DNA of 64,000 bases from Chloroflexota bacterium (lineage in GTDB: Bacteria; Chloroflexota; Dehalococcoidia; Tepidiformales; Tepidiformaceae). Shown here piece by piece: positions 36,240 through 45,354 of the stretch (positions are counted from its first letter, which is position 1; each line of letters starts with the position of its first letter). A program made the position numbers and the translations under genes. The notes below the pieces were generated by a model, which saw nothing but the letters and a program-made list of their open reading frames with translations, was not told the DNA's origin and did not search any database. Location: positions 62,001-126,000 of the forward strand of contig JAPPAK010000001.1 of NCBI GenBank assembly GCA_026705605.1. The letters run 5' to 3'.

Positions 36240-39230
36240 TCACTCCCCCAGCGCTTCCGCCAGCAGCTCCGCGACGTGCCGCGGTTTGCGCGATGTGAAG
36301 TGCCCGATCTGCTGCCGGCACGACACCCCCGTGACCGCCACCGCGACCTCCCCGCCGGCCGCCTCCACCGCCGGGAAGAGCCGGTACGCGCCCATCTCGC
36401 GCGAGACCTCGTAGTGCTCCCGCTCGAACCCGAACGACCCCGCCATCCCGCAACACCCTGAGTCCACCAGCGACGGCGCGTACCCGGCCGCCTCCAGCGC
36501 CCGCAGCGACGGTTCCGCCCCCGCCAGCGCCTTCTGGTGGCAGTGAGCGTGGACCAGCACCTCACCACCCGGACTGCCCGGGAGCAGGTCGCTGACGCCC
36601 TCGTCCTCCTCCGCCATCCGCGCGACCAGCTCGTCCAGCAGGACCGCCTGCTCCGCGACTGCCTCTGCCCGCCCATCCGGGAGCAGGTCGCGGTACTCGT
36701 CCCGAAGCGTGAGCAGGCAGGACGGCTCCGTCCCGACGATTGGCACCCCCCGCCGCGCGTACGGCTCCAGCCGCGCCACGTTCGCCTCCGCCCAGCCCCG
36801 CGCCAGCCCCAGCTGTCCCTTCGAGATCGCCGGACGCCCGCAGCACTCCAGCCCCGGCACGATCGTCACCGCGTACCCCAGCGCCTCCAGCACCTGCACC
36901 GCCGCCCGCCCCACCTCGGGGTGGAAGTACTCCGTGAACGTGTCGGCCAGGTACACGGCCTCCCCCCGCAGCGCCTCCCCTCTCGGGGCCGCCCGTCGCG
37001 ACCACCACCGCCCGAAGCGCCGCGACGCAAACGCCGGCAGCGGACGGCGCCGGTCGATGCCGCCCGCGCGCTCCAGGAGCGCCCGCGCCGGCCCCAGCCG
37101 TGCGACCCCGTTCGCAAGTGGCCCGAAGGGGCTCGCGAGGGCGCTCAGCAGCCGGATGCGTGCGAAGGCGCGGTCGCGCAGGGGCGCCCCATGCGCAGCG
37201 CTCGCCTGCGCCTGCACCTCGTACTTCAGCTTTGCGAAGTCCACCCCCGAGGGGCACTCCGTCTTGCACGCCTTGCACTCGACGCACAGGTCGAGCGCCT
37301 CGTGCATGCGCTCGCTTGTCAGGTCCTCGAGTGGCAGCGCCCCGTTCAGCGCCTGGCGGAGCAGGTTCGCCCGCCCCCGCGTCGAGTGCTCCTCGTCGCC
37401 GGTCACCATGAACGACGGACACATCCCGCCGTCGAGCTTCCGGCAGGCGCCCTGCCCGTTGCACTGCTCGGCCGCCCGCGCCAGACCGCCCTCGAAGCCG
37501 AAGTCGAGCTCCGTCCGCACCTCCGCGTTCTCCGTCGAAGGGCTCAGCCGCAGGTTGTCGGCGAAGGGCGGCGTGTCGACGATCTTTCCAGGGTTCAGCA
37601 GCCCCTGCGGGTCCCACAGCGCCTTCAGCTCCCGGAACGCCCGGGCGAGCTGCGGTCCGAACATCCGCTCCGTGAAGGCGCCCCGCACGATCCCGTCGCC
37701 GTGCTCACCGCTGAGCGAGCCGCCGAATTCGAGCACGAGGTCGGCGATCTCCTCCGCTAGCCCCTCCGCGTTCGCCAGCCCCTCCGCGTCCTTCAGGTCG
37801 ACCACCGGCCGGATATGCAGGCACCCGACGCTCGCGTGCCCGTAGTACGCCGGACGCAGCCCCCGCGCCTTCACGAGCGCGTCGAAGCGCGCCACGTACT
37901 CCGCCAGCCGCTCCGGCGCGACCGCCGTGTCCTCCACGAACGCCCCGGGCTTGGCGTCGCCCCGCACGCTCATCAGCAGCCCCAGTCCCGCCTCCCGCAT
38001 CCGCCACATGCGCTGCTGCTCCGCGGCCTCCCGCGCCACCACCCCTGCATACGCCCCGTTCTCCCCCACGAGCTCGTCCCGCAGCCCCTCGACCTTCCCC
38101 TCCACCTCTTCCGCCCGCTCCCCCGCGAACTCGACGAGGAGCAGCGCCCCCGGTTCCCCCTCCACGAACTCGACCAGCTCCCGGAAACCCGCACTCGCCC
38201 GGCAGCGCTCGACGATCGTGTCGTCCACGAGTTCGACGGCGGAGGGCCCGTGCGCGTTCGCCCGTACCGTTGCCGCGGCTGCCTCGACGACCGTCCGGAA
38301 GTGCAGAGCGGTGAGCATCTTCACCGGCGGGATGGGCACGACCCGGACCGTCGCCTCCGTCACGGTTGCCAGCGTCCCCTCCGACCCCACCACCAGCTTC
38401 GCGAGATTGAGCGGCCCGTCCTCCCCCACCTCGTCGAGGTTGTACCCGGAGACCCGCCGCAGGATCTTGGGGAAGCGCTTCTCCACCTCTGCCCGGTGCT
38501 CCCGCGCGATCGCCCGCACGCCCCGGTAGATGTCCCCCTCCAGCCCCTCGCGGCCACCCCGCTCCGCAGCCTCGTCCTCGTTCAGCGCCTCCAGCGCCGC
38601 CTCCGACCCGTCCGCCAGCACGACTTCGAGCGCGACCACGTTGTCGACGGTCTTGCCGTAGACGCCCGAGTGCGCCCCGCACGAGTTGTTCCCCACGCCC
38701 CCGCCGATCGTGGCGCGGTTCGCCGTCGAGGGGTCGATCGGGTACTGCAGCCCGTGCGGACGCAGCGCCTTGTTCAGCTCCGAGAGCACCACGCCCGGCT
38801 GCACCCGCGCCGTGCCGTTCTCCGCGTCGACTCCCAGGACCCTCGCCATGTGCAACGTGAAGTCGAGGACGATTGCGTGGTTCACCCCCTGGCCCGAGAG
38901 GCTGGTGCCCCCGCCCCGGGGCAGCACGGGCACGCCGTGCGCCCCCGCCACCCGCATCGCGTGCTGCACGTCTGCCGTCGAGCGCGGATAGACGACCGCC
39001 ACCGGCTCCATCTCGTAGATCGAGGCGTCTGTCGCGTAGAGCAGCCGCCGGTACCGGTCGATCTCGACGTCCCCGGATCCCCCCGACAACCCCGCCGCCA
39101 GGTCGCGCGCCAGCGGCGTCAGCGCCTCTTCGCCCCCGTGCAGTAGCTCCCGGGCGCGCGTGACCGTCCCGAACGTCGAGGGCGTGTCCCCCTCGATGGT
39201 GCGCCCCGCGACCGTCCCGGCGGGTGGCAT
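36240..39230 (-). CDS. FAD-linked oxidase / Fe-S oxidoreductase fusion (GlcD-like + CCG domains)
   Basis: VVYPRSTADVQHAMRVA...PRGGGTSLSGQGVN...IGGGVGNNSCGAHSGVYGKT...LCVECKACKTECPSGVD...GLECCGRPA...DSGCCGMAGSFGFE. Confidence 0.92.
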   Translation of the reverse strand: MPPAGTVAGRTIEGDTPSTFGTVTRARELLHGGEEALTPLARDLAAGLSGGSGDVEIDRYRRLLYATDASIYEMEPVAVVYPRSTADVQHAMRVAGAHGVPVLPRGGGTSLSGQGVNHAIVLDFTLHMARVLGVDAENGTARVQPGVVLSELNKALRPHGLQYPIDPSTANRATIGGGVGNNSCGAHSGVYGKTVDNVVALEVVLADGSEAALEALNEDEAAERGGREGLEGDIYRGVRAIAREHRAEVEKRFPKILRRVSGYNLDEVGEDGPLNLAKLVVGSEGTLATVTEATVRVVPIPPVKMLTALHFRTVVEAAAATVRANAHGPSAVELVDDTIVERCRASAGFRELVEFVEGEPGALLLVEFAGERAEEVEGKVEGLRDELVGENGAYAGVVAREAAEQQRMWRMREAGLGLLMSVRGDAKPGAFVEDTAVAPERLAEYVARFDALVKARGLRPAYYGHASVGCLHIRPVVDLKDAEGLANAEGLAEEIADLVLEFGGSLSGEHGDGIVRGAFTERMFGPQLARAFRELKALWDPQGLLNPGKIVDTPPFADNLRLSPSTENAEVRTELDFGFEGGLARAAEQCNGQGACRKLDGGMCPSFMVTGDEEHSTRGRANLLRQALNGALPLEDLTSERMHEALDLCVECKACKTECPSGVDFAKLKYEVQAQASAAHGAPLRDRAFARIRLLSALASPFGPLANGVARLGPARALLERAGGIDRRRPLPAFASRRFGRWWSRRAAPRGEALRGEAVYLADTFTEYFHPEVGRAAVQVLEALGYAVTIVPGLECCGRPAISKGQLGLARGWAEANVARLEPYARRGVPIVGTEPSCLLTLRDEYRDLLPDGRAEAVAEQAVLLDELVARMAEEDEGVSDLLPGSPGGEVLVHAHCHQKALAGAEPSLRALEAAGYAPSLVDSGCCGMAGSFGFEREHYEVSREMGAYRLFPAVEAAGGEVAVAVTGVSCRQQIGHFTSRKPRHVAELLAEALGE

Positions 39231-39234
39231 GGCC

Positions 39235-40506
39235 CTAGGCCGGGTCGAACTCGATCCAGAGCTCCCACGGATCGAGGCTGATCGCGATCGGCTTCGGGTC
39301 GGAGCCCGGCTTGAAGCGCGGGTTGCGCATCACGTCCATCAGCATGCGGCTGCCGATCACCGTTTCCGTCTGCGCCAGCTGGTAGCCCACGCAGAAGTGC
39401 TTCCCCAGCCCGAAGCCGAGGTGGCTGGCCTGCCCGTTGTCGTGGTACCCCGCCCGCAGCGCTCGCCCCACGTACAGGTCGGGCCGCATGACGTCGAACT
39501 TGTCCGGGTTCTCGAACACGCGCTCGTCCCGGTTACCTCCGTAGATCGACAGGTTCACGTACGCCCCTTCGGGGATGGTCACCCCGTACTCGGGGAAGGG
39601 GATGTCGTGGATCGTGCGGCGCGCCTGCCCGCCTGACGGCGGATGCACGCGCATCATCTCCGTGAAGGCCCGGTCCAGCAGCGACGGGTCGTTCCGTACC
39701 AGCTCCCACTGCTCCGGGTTTGCCAGCATCTGGTACCAGAGGTTCGCGATTGCCTTATCCGTCGTCTCTGCGCCCGCCACCAGCAGCAGGCTCGCGAACG
39801 ACTTGATCTCCTGGAACGTCATCCGGTGCCCGTCCACCTCTGCCACGCACAACCGCGAGATGAGGTCGTCGCCGGGCTTCTTGCTGCGCTCCTGCAGCAG
39901 CGGCTCCAGGTAGTCGTGGTACTCCTGGTTCGCCTTGATCCCCGCTGCCCGAATGTCCGGCGGGCCGCCGATGCCGTTCATCATCGCCGGGTACCACTCG
40001 TGGAACATGTCGTGCGCGTCCTGCGGCAGGTCCAGCACGTCCAGGATGACGTTTAGGGGCAGGCGCGTGGCGAAGTCGTCGACGATGTCGATGACGCCCG
40101 TCTTCGCCGCCTCCTCGGCGATGCGGCGCGCGTGCTTCTCCGTGTACTTCTCGATGAGCGCGATCGAGTTGCGCTCGATGATGGGCAGGAGCGCATCCAG
40201 CTTCCGACCCACGAACTCAGGCGCCACGATGTTGCGCAGCTTGTTGTGCTGCTCTCCGTCGTACTCCATCAGCGTCGGCCCGAAGACCGCGCCGATGCCG
40301 AGCGCGTTCGGCTGCGCCGAGTAGTTCTCCAGGTCCCGGAAGGCCGCGCAGACGTCGTCGTAGCGCGTGATCATCCAGTTGTCCCCGATCGGGTTGTAGT
40401 AGACCGGATGGTGGTCGCGCAGCAGCTTCAGCGTCGGGTACGGGTCGTCCTGGTACTCCCTGCTGAAAAAGATCTCCGGATCGATCTCCGGTTTCGTCAT
40501 CGTCAT
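39235..40506 (-). CDS. Cytochrome P450
   Basis: LLLVAGAETTDKAIANL...HLGFGLGKHFCVGYQLAQTE heme-binding motif. Confidence 0.93.
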   Translation of the reverse strand: MTMTKPEIDPEIFFSREYQDDPYPTLKLLRDHHPVYYNPIGDNWMITRYDDVCAAFRDLENYSAQPNALGIGAVFGPTLMEYDGEQHNKLRNIVAPEFVGRKLDALLPIIERNSIALIEKYTEKHARRIAEEAAKTGVIDIVDDFATRLPLNVILDVLDLPQDAHDMFHEWYPAMMNGIGGPPDIRAAGIKANQEYHDYLEPLLQERSKKPGDDLISRLCVAEVDGHRMTFQEIKSFASLLLVAGAETTDKAIANLWYQMLANPEQWELVRNDPSLLDRAFTEMMRVHPPSGGQARRTIHDIPFPEYGVTIPEGAYVNLSIYGGNRDERVFENPDKFDVMRPDLYVGRALRAGYHDNGQASHLGFGLGKHFCVGYQLAQTETVIGSRMLMDVMRNPRFKPGSDPKPIAISLDPWELWIEFDPA

Positions 40507-40636
40507 TGCTCGTCCTCCTGCCCCCGACGCCGCCCGCCGCAAGCAGATTCGCGCGTCATGGTAGCCGTTTGCCAGACTGCAAGGGCGCGGCCCTAGAAAC
40601 TTCGCTGAGATGGCAAGACCGTGTAGCCTGCAAAGA

Positions 40637-42430
40637 ATGGCAGAGCCGCACATCCGCATCTTCGTCAGCTCGGTGATGACCCAGGGGTATCTGAGCAACG
40701 AGCGAAATGCAGCCTGTGAGGCGATCGAGTCCCTGAAGCTGACTGTCCCGTGGGACTTTGCCCGCGAGCCAGCCCAGGCGGCTACCCCCGGTGCGGCCGC
40801 ACTTCAAGAACTTGCCCTCAGCGACATTGTTGTCCTGATTCTCGGCAACAGGCACACCCCACCTGTACAGGAGGAACTTGACGAGGCCGAGCGCCTCGGA
40901 AAGCCGATCCTCGCCTTTGTCGAGCGAGTGCCGAGCTCTGATGAGTCAAGTGAGCGGCAGGGTGTGGTTGCGTGGTTACGTGACCGTGTCAAGTACCAGG
41001 AATTCCTTGGCCTTGAACAGCTCAAGCGAGAGGTCGTGGCCGCTGTGCGGAAGGAGCTGGTTGATGGCTATCGTTCCCGATATCGGGACCGGCTGAAACC
41101 TGACGACATTCGGGAACTGACCCACGTTCAATCCACACCTGGCCTGCTCGTCCGGCAAGCAAAGGCAAGTGATCGCGACGCCGTGAGGGAGACGCTCATG
41201 GAGCTTGAGCAGTGGTATCCCGACATCCGGCAATGGGTTGAAGAGCGCCTCGAGAGCATCGATGAAGCGGATGACATCCGCGTCGCGGAGATGGATGGGG
41301 AGATCGGGGCCGTCGTTGTCGTGAGAAGCAAGAGCGACGACATCCGCAAGTTCGCCACTCTCTACGTGCGACCCACTGCGCGTGGCGCAGCGATTGGGCC
41401 CCACATCGTGCGGGAAGAGGTACTTCGTGCGGCCGAGGAGGGTGTTCGCAAGGCATACGTGACGTGCGCCGACGAAATCGCGGATCGCCTTGTCCCCATC
41501 CTCGCCCAGAGTGGATTCACACCCGAGGGGGTCTCCCGCGGGCGATATCGCGACGGTGCCGCGGAGTGGGTACTGGGGAAGAACTTTGTCTACGGAGAAG
41601 TCACCCCTTCAGACTTCCTGGACTTCGTGAAGACCCGGATGGTCACCGAGGCGGGAGGGGAGATTGTTGAAGACCAGGGCAACGTCTTTTCTGCTCGACT
41701 TCCCCGGCTTGGCTTGGCTGGCAGTGCGAGACCGGAACTGATCTGGTATGTGGTCTCTTCGGGGGACAGGCCTGAGGAAGACTACGTAGCGTACAAGGGG
41801 CGCTTCGAGCAGCAGTCGTGGACCTTCGTGAGCCTTGGAGGTCGGCCGGCAGATGTTTCCCATGAACTCCATGAGGCCGAGGCGTGGATGGATGCTGCCG
41901 ACCTCTCCTCGCAGTTCTACCCTGTGGAGCTCGCGAGCCACGGACAGCGGTCGTTGATTGTCACTATCCGGCCTGAGTTTGCTCAGGAGTTGATTCCATC
42001 AAGCCGAGCGCCGTCCATGCTGCCTCCGACTCGTCTGCAGGTTCGACCTGACAACGTCTACTACCGGGCTCCCGATCGGTACCAGGAGTTACGGAGGGGC
42101 TCCCGACTATTCTTCTACGTTAGCGATCCTGAGCAGCGCATTCGTGGCAGTGCCGGCATAACCGATGTCTTCGTGGGCAACCCCGAGGATTGCTTCGCTC
42201 GCTACGGCACGAGGGGCCTCTATGACTACCAGCGCCTTGAGGACATTGCCCAGAACCACGACGGAAAGGTGCTGGCCATCGCCTTTGACTGGTACCGTGA
42301 GTTCACGGCGGGGGTCAATCTCCCCAGGCTGCGCAGCATTATCCCGAACTACAACCCGCAGTCTGCCTATCTGGCAAGCGCCGAGTACGCGTCGGCCATC
42401 CTCCGAGAGGGATTTCGCCATGCAGAGTAG
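40637..42430 (+). CDS. DUF4062-like + GNAT + PUA/ASCH-like multidomain protein
   Basis: N-term IRIFVSSVMTQGYLSNERNAACEAI...SDIVVLILGNRHTPPVQEELDEAERLGKPILAFVE; middle LLVRQAKASDRDAVRETLMELE...ATLYVRPTARGAAIGPHIVREEVLRAAEEGVRKAYVT; C-term RGSRLFFYVSDPEQRIRGSAGITDVFVG. Confidence 0.7.
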   Translation: MAEPHIRIFVSSVMTQGYLSNERNAACEAIESLKLTVPWDFAREPAQAATPGAAALQELALSDIVVLILGNRHTPPVQEELDEAERLGKPILAFVERVPSSDESSERQGVVAWLRDRVKYQEFLGLEQLKREVVAAVRKELVDGYRSRYRDRLKPDDIRELTHVQSTPGLLVRQAKASDRDAVRETLMELEQWYPDIRQWVEERLESIDEADDIRVAEMDGEIGAVVVVRSKSDDIRKFATLYVRPTARGAAIGPHIVREEVLRAAEEGVRKAYVTCADEIADRLVPILAQSGFTPEGVSRGRYRDGAAEWVLGKNFVYGEVTPSDFLDFVKTRMVTEAGGEIVEDQGNVFSARLPRLGLAGSARPELIWYVVSSGDRPEEDYVAYKGRFEQQSWTFVSLGGRPADVSHELHEAEAWMDAADLSSQFYPVELASHGQRSLIVTIRPEFAQELIPSSRAPSMLPPTRLQVRPDNVYYRAPDRYQELRRGSRLFFYVSDPEQRIRGSAGITDVFVGNPEDCFARYGTRGLYDYQRLEDIAQNHDGKVLAIAFDWYREFTAGVNLPRLRSIIPNYNPQSAYLASAEYASAILREGFRHAE

Positions 42431-42890
42431 GGAGCCAAGGCGGATAGTCTTGGCAATTCACGGTCGGCATGCGCGTGCCATCTTGGCTGGTAGTAAGACT
42501 CATGAGCTTCGCCGGAGGCTCCCGGCCCTCTCTGCCGGCGACTGCGTGTATCTCTACGAGACGGCGCCGGAGTCCGCCGTCATTGGTGGTTTTCGCGTCA
42601 AAGGGGTCAGGCGCGAGTGCCCCAAGGCTATGTGGGATCTCGTTGGCGAAGATGGATTCAAGATCTCCAAGTCGGAGTTTCAAGCCTACGTGGATGGGGC
42701 GACAGAAGTGGTTGCCATCGAAGTCGCCGACCCGTTCCGCCTACGCCGTTCCGCCTCGGTGGCAGAACTTGCAGGTGTTGACTCCGCGTTTCGACCTCCA
42801 CAGAGCGCGACTTTCCTTCGGAGTAGCACTTTGCTGGCCCACTTGCAGGCGCTCGCCCGCAGCCTCCACTCCGTTACTGCCTCCGCCTAG
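42420..42890 (+). CDS. ASCH/PUA-like domain protein
   Basis: RIVLAIHGRHARAILAGSKTHELRRRLPALSAGDCVYLYETAPESAVIGGFRVKGVRRECPKAMWDLVGEDG; overlaps upstream gene by 11 nt. Confidence 0.75.
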   Translation: MQSREPRRIVLAIHGRHARAILAGSKTHELRRRLPALSAGDCVYLYETAPESAVIGGFRVKGVRRECPKAMWDLVGEDGFKISKSEFQAYVDGATEVVAIEVADPFRLRRSASVAELAGVDSAFRPPQSATFLRSSTLLAHLQALARSLHSVTASA

Positions 42891-42950
42891 ACGGTGCGCC
42901 CCGGTCCCCTATCGCGTAGCGTTCGAGAAACCGCGCAGGAGCCCCGTCCC

Positions 42951-44552
42951 ATGCCCGTCGATCCCAACCGCGAGAGCTGGAAGCCCGGCATGCCCTGGGA
43001 GCACGCCATCGCCGATGTCGAGTACATCCGCGGGCTCGGCCGCGAGATGGGCGGGCCCGAGCGCATCCAGCGCCAGCACGCCGGCGGCCGCTACACCGTC
43101 CGCGAGCGCATCGAGAAGATGGTCGACCCCGGAAGCTTCGTCGAGGCCGGACCCATGGTCGGCGCCGCCGAGTACGACGCAGACGGCAACCTCATCGGCT
43201 TCACGCCGGGCGCTTACGTCATGGGCCTCGCCGAGCTCGACGGGAGGCCCGTCGCGATCGGCGGCGACGACTTCACCATCTCCGGCGGCAGCCCCCATAA
43301 CGTGCGCAAGCACCCCCGCGACTTCATGCAGCCGCTCGCCGTCCAGTACGGCATCCCCTACGTGCAGCTCGTCGAGGGCGTCGGTCACAGCTCAAAGGCC
43401 GATGAGGCCGAGGGCCACATGGGCCTCCCCGCCGGCGACATGTGGTGGCGCGCCGTCGAGATGCTGCGCACCGTCCCCGTCGCCGCTGGCATCATGGGCT
43501 CCGTCGCGGGAGCCCCCGCCGCCTTCGCCCTCATGTCCCACTTCACCGTCATGGTGAAGGGCCAGTCCCAGATCTTCCCCTCCGGCCCGCCCGTCGTGCG
43601 CCGGGCCATCGGCGAGGATCTCGACAAGGAACAGCTCGGCGGCGCGAAGATGCACGTCCACGAGAGCGGCCAGGTCGACAACGAAGCCGAGTCCGAGGAG
43701 GACGCCTTCGACCAGATCAAGCGCTTCCTCTCCTATCTCCCCAACACGACCGGCGACGTCGCCCCCCGCGTCGAGACCGGCGACCCGCCCGACCGCTGCC
43801 CCGAGGCGCTGCTCAACCTCATCCCGCCCAACCGCAAGCGCGGGTACGACGCCCGCAAGCTCGTCGAGCACGTCGTCGACAACGGCGAGTTCTTCGAGAT
43901 GCGCCGCCACTACGCGGGCGCCATCATCACCGCCTTCGCCCGCCTCGACGGCTACCCAGTTGGCGTCCTCGCCAGCGACCCGATGAAGCTCGCCGGCGCC
44001 ATGGACGGGGACGTGGCCGACAAGTACACCCACTTCGTCGACCTCTGCGACACCTTCAACCTGCCCCTCCTGATCTTCCTCGACATGCCCGGCTTCATGC
44101 TCGGCTCCCACGCCGAGCGCAAGGCGACGATGCGCCGCGGCGTGCGCGCCCTCATCGCCAGCGCCGAGGCGGACGTGCCCAAGATCGAGTTCAACGTGCG
44201 CAAGTCCTACGGCGTCGCCGCCGACGCCCCCAACAGCGTCGGGCTCCCGAACGGACTCAACCTGCGCTTCGGCTGGCCCGCGGGTGAGTGGGGCGGCATC
44301 CCCATCGAGGGCGGCGTGGCCGCCGCCTACCGCCGCGAGATCGAGGCCGCCACCGACCCCGACGCCCACCGCGAGGCCATCGAGGAGCGCCTCCTCCGCC
44401 TCCGCTCGCCCTTCCGCGCCGCCCACCGCGGCGACGTCATCGACCTGATCGACCCCCGGGACACCCGCCGCCTCGCCTGCACGTTCGTCAAGCTCGCGCA
44501 GCCCGCCCTCGCGCGGCTCGCCAGCCGCCCCAAGCGCGCCGTCCGCCCCTGA
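42951..44552 (+). CDS. Acyl-CoA carboxylase carboxyltransferase (beta) subunit
   Basis: GGRYTVRERIEKMVDPGSFVEAG...GPPVVRRAIGEDLDKEQLGGAKMHVHESGQVDNEA...MKLAGAMDGDVADKYTHFVDLCDTFNLPLLIFLDMPGFMLG. Confidence 0.92.
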   Translation: MPVDPNRESWKPGMPWEHAIADVEYIRGLGREMGGPERIQRQHAGGRYTVRERIEKMVDPGSFVEAGPMVGAAEYDADGNLIGFTPGAYVMGLAELDGRPVAIGGDDFTISGGSPHNVRKHPRDFMQPLAVQYGIPYVQLVEGVGHSSKADEAEGHMGLPAGDMWWRAVEMLRTVPVAAGIMGSVAGAPAAFALMSHFTVMVKGQSQIFPSGPPVVRRAIGEDLDKEQLGGAKMHVHESGQVDNEAESEEDAFDQIKRFLSYLPNTTGDVAPRVETGDPPDRCPEALLNLIPPNRKRGYDARKLVEHVVDNGEFFEMRRHYAGAIITAFARLDGYPVGVLASDPMKLAGAMDGDVADKYTHFVDLCDTFNLPLLIFLDMPGFMLGSHAERKATMRRGVRALIASAEADVPKIEFNVRKSYGVAADAPNSVGLPNGLNLRFGWPAGEWGGIPIEGGVAAAYRREIEAATDPDAHREAIEERLLRLRSPFRAAHRGDVIDLIDPRDTRRLACTFVKLAQPALARLASRPKRAVRP

Positions 44553-44585
44553 GCGTTTGTGGCATCATGAGTGGCGAGGACTGAA

Positions 44586-44972
44586 ATGATTGTCACCGTC
44601 ACTGTCCGTGCCCGCTACTGCGACGGAACGCTGCAGCTGCTCGAGCCCCTCGATGTCGTCGACTTCGAGGAAGGCGCCGAGGTTGCGATGACGGTTCGCG
44701 GGATACTCCCGCCCGAGAGCAACGATGACCCGGACGACGCCTGGGCCGACCTGGACCGATCGCTCCGCGAGCGGCGGAATGGTCCCTCGGTCACCACCGC
44801 CACCTTCTGTCGAGGCGCCTTTACACCGGCAACGCCCCTGCAGTTCGAAGAGGGCGAAATGGTCAGGCTTACGGTAGGCAAAGTTCCGCCCGGCGAAGGC
44901 GAAGCAGACGAACTCATCGAGATAACTTTCGAACACCGGGTCACTAGTTCACGACCCGTGCCGGTCCCGTAA
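44586..44972 (+). CDS. DUF104/AF2212-like antitoxin-type protein, two copies of the motif
   Basis: VRARYCDGTLQLLEPLDVVDFEEGAEVAMTV and FCRGAFTPATPLQFEEGEMVRLTV. Confidence 0.55.
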   Translation: MIVTVTVRARYCDGTLQLLEPLDVVDFEEGAEVAMTVRGILPPESNDDPDDAWADLDRSLRERRNGPSVTTATFCRGAFTPATPLQFEEGEMVRLTVGKVPPGEGEADELIEITFEHRVTSSRPVPVP

Positions 44973-44990
44973 CCCGTTGGCGCCCGCTTC

Positions 44991-45353
44991 CTAGAGCCGC
45001 TCCAGTTCTCGTGCCCGCCGTTCTTCGAATTCCGCGTCAGTCAAGAGGCCGCGGTCTCGGAGTTCTGCCAACGTGAGTAGGTTGTCTGCCGCCTCACTCG
45101 ACCTAGGGGCTTGGGAACTCTCCGGTGCTTCTCTCAAGTTTGGCGCGACTAGCAGGACGACGAGGCCCACCACAAACCCCAGCCAGCCGAGCAGCGCCCA
45201 CAGCGCCCAAGCCCAGCTACGGCCTCGGTTCTTGGCTACCAAGTAGAGGATGAGTCCTGGCAGGGCCCAAACAAACGCCACGAAGAACAGCAGGATTACC
45301 AGTTCTAGCGGTCCCAATGGCCCCACCAACAATGCTAGGAGTATGAGCCCCAT
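44991..45353 (-). CDS. SHOCT-domain membrane protein
   Basis: Two TM segments then LLTLAELRDRGLLTDAEFEERRARELERL. Confidence 0.8.
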   Translation of the reverse strand: MGLILLALLVGPLGPLELVILLFFVAFVWALPGLILYLVAKNRGRSWAWALWALLGWLGFVVGLVVLLVAPNLREAPESSQAPRSSEAADNLLTLAELRDRGLLTDAEFEERRARELERL

Positions 45354-45354
45354 G

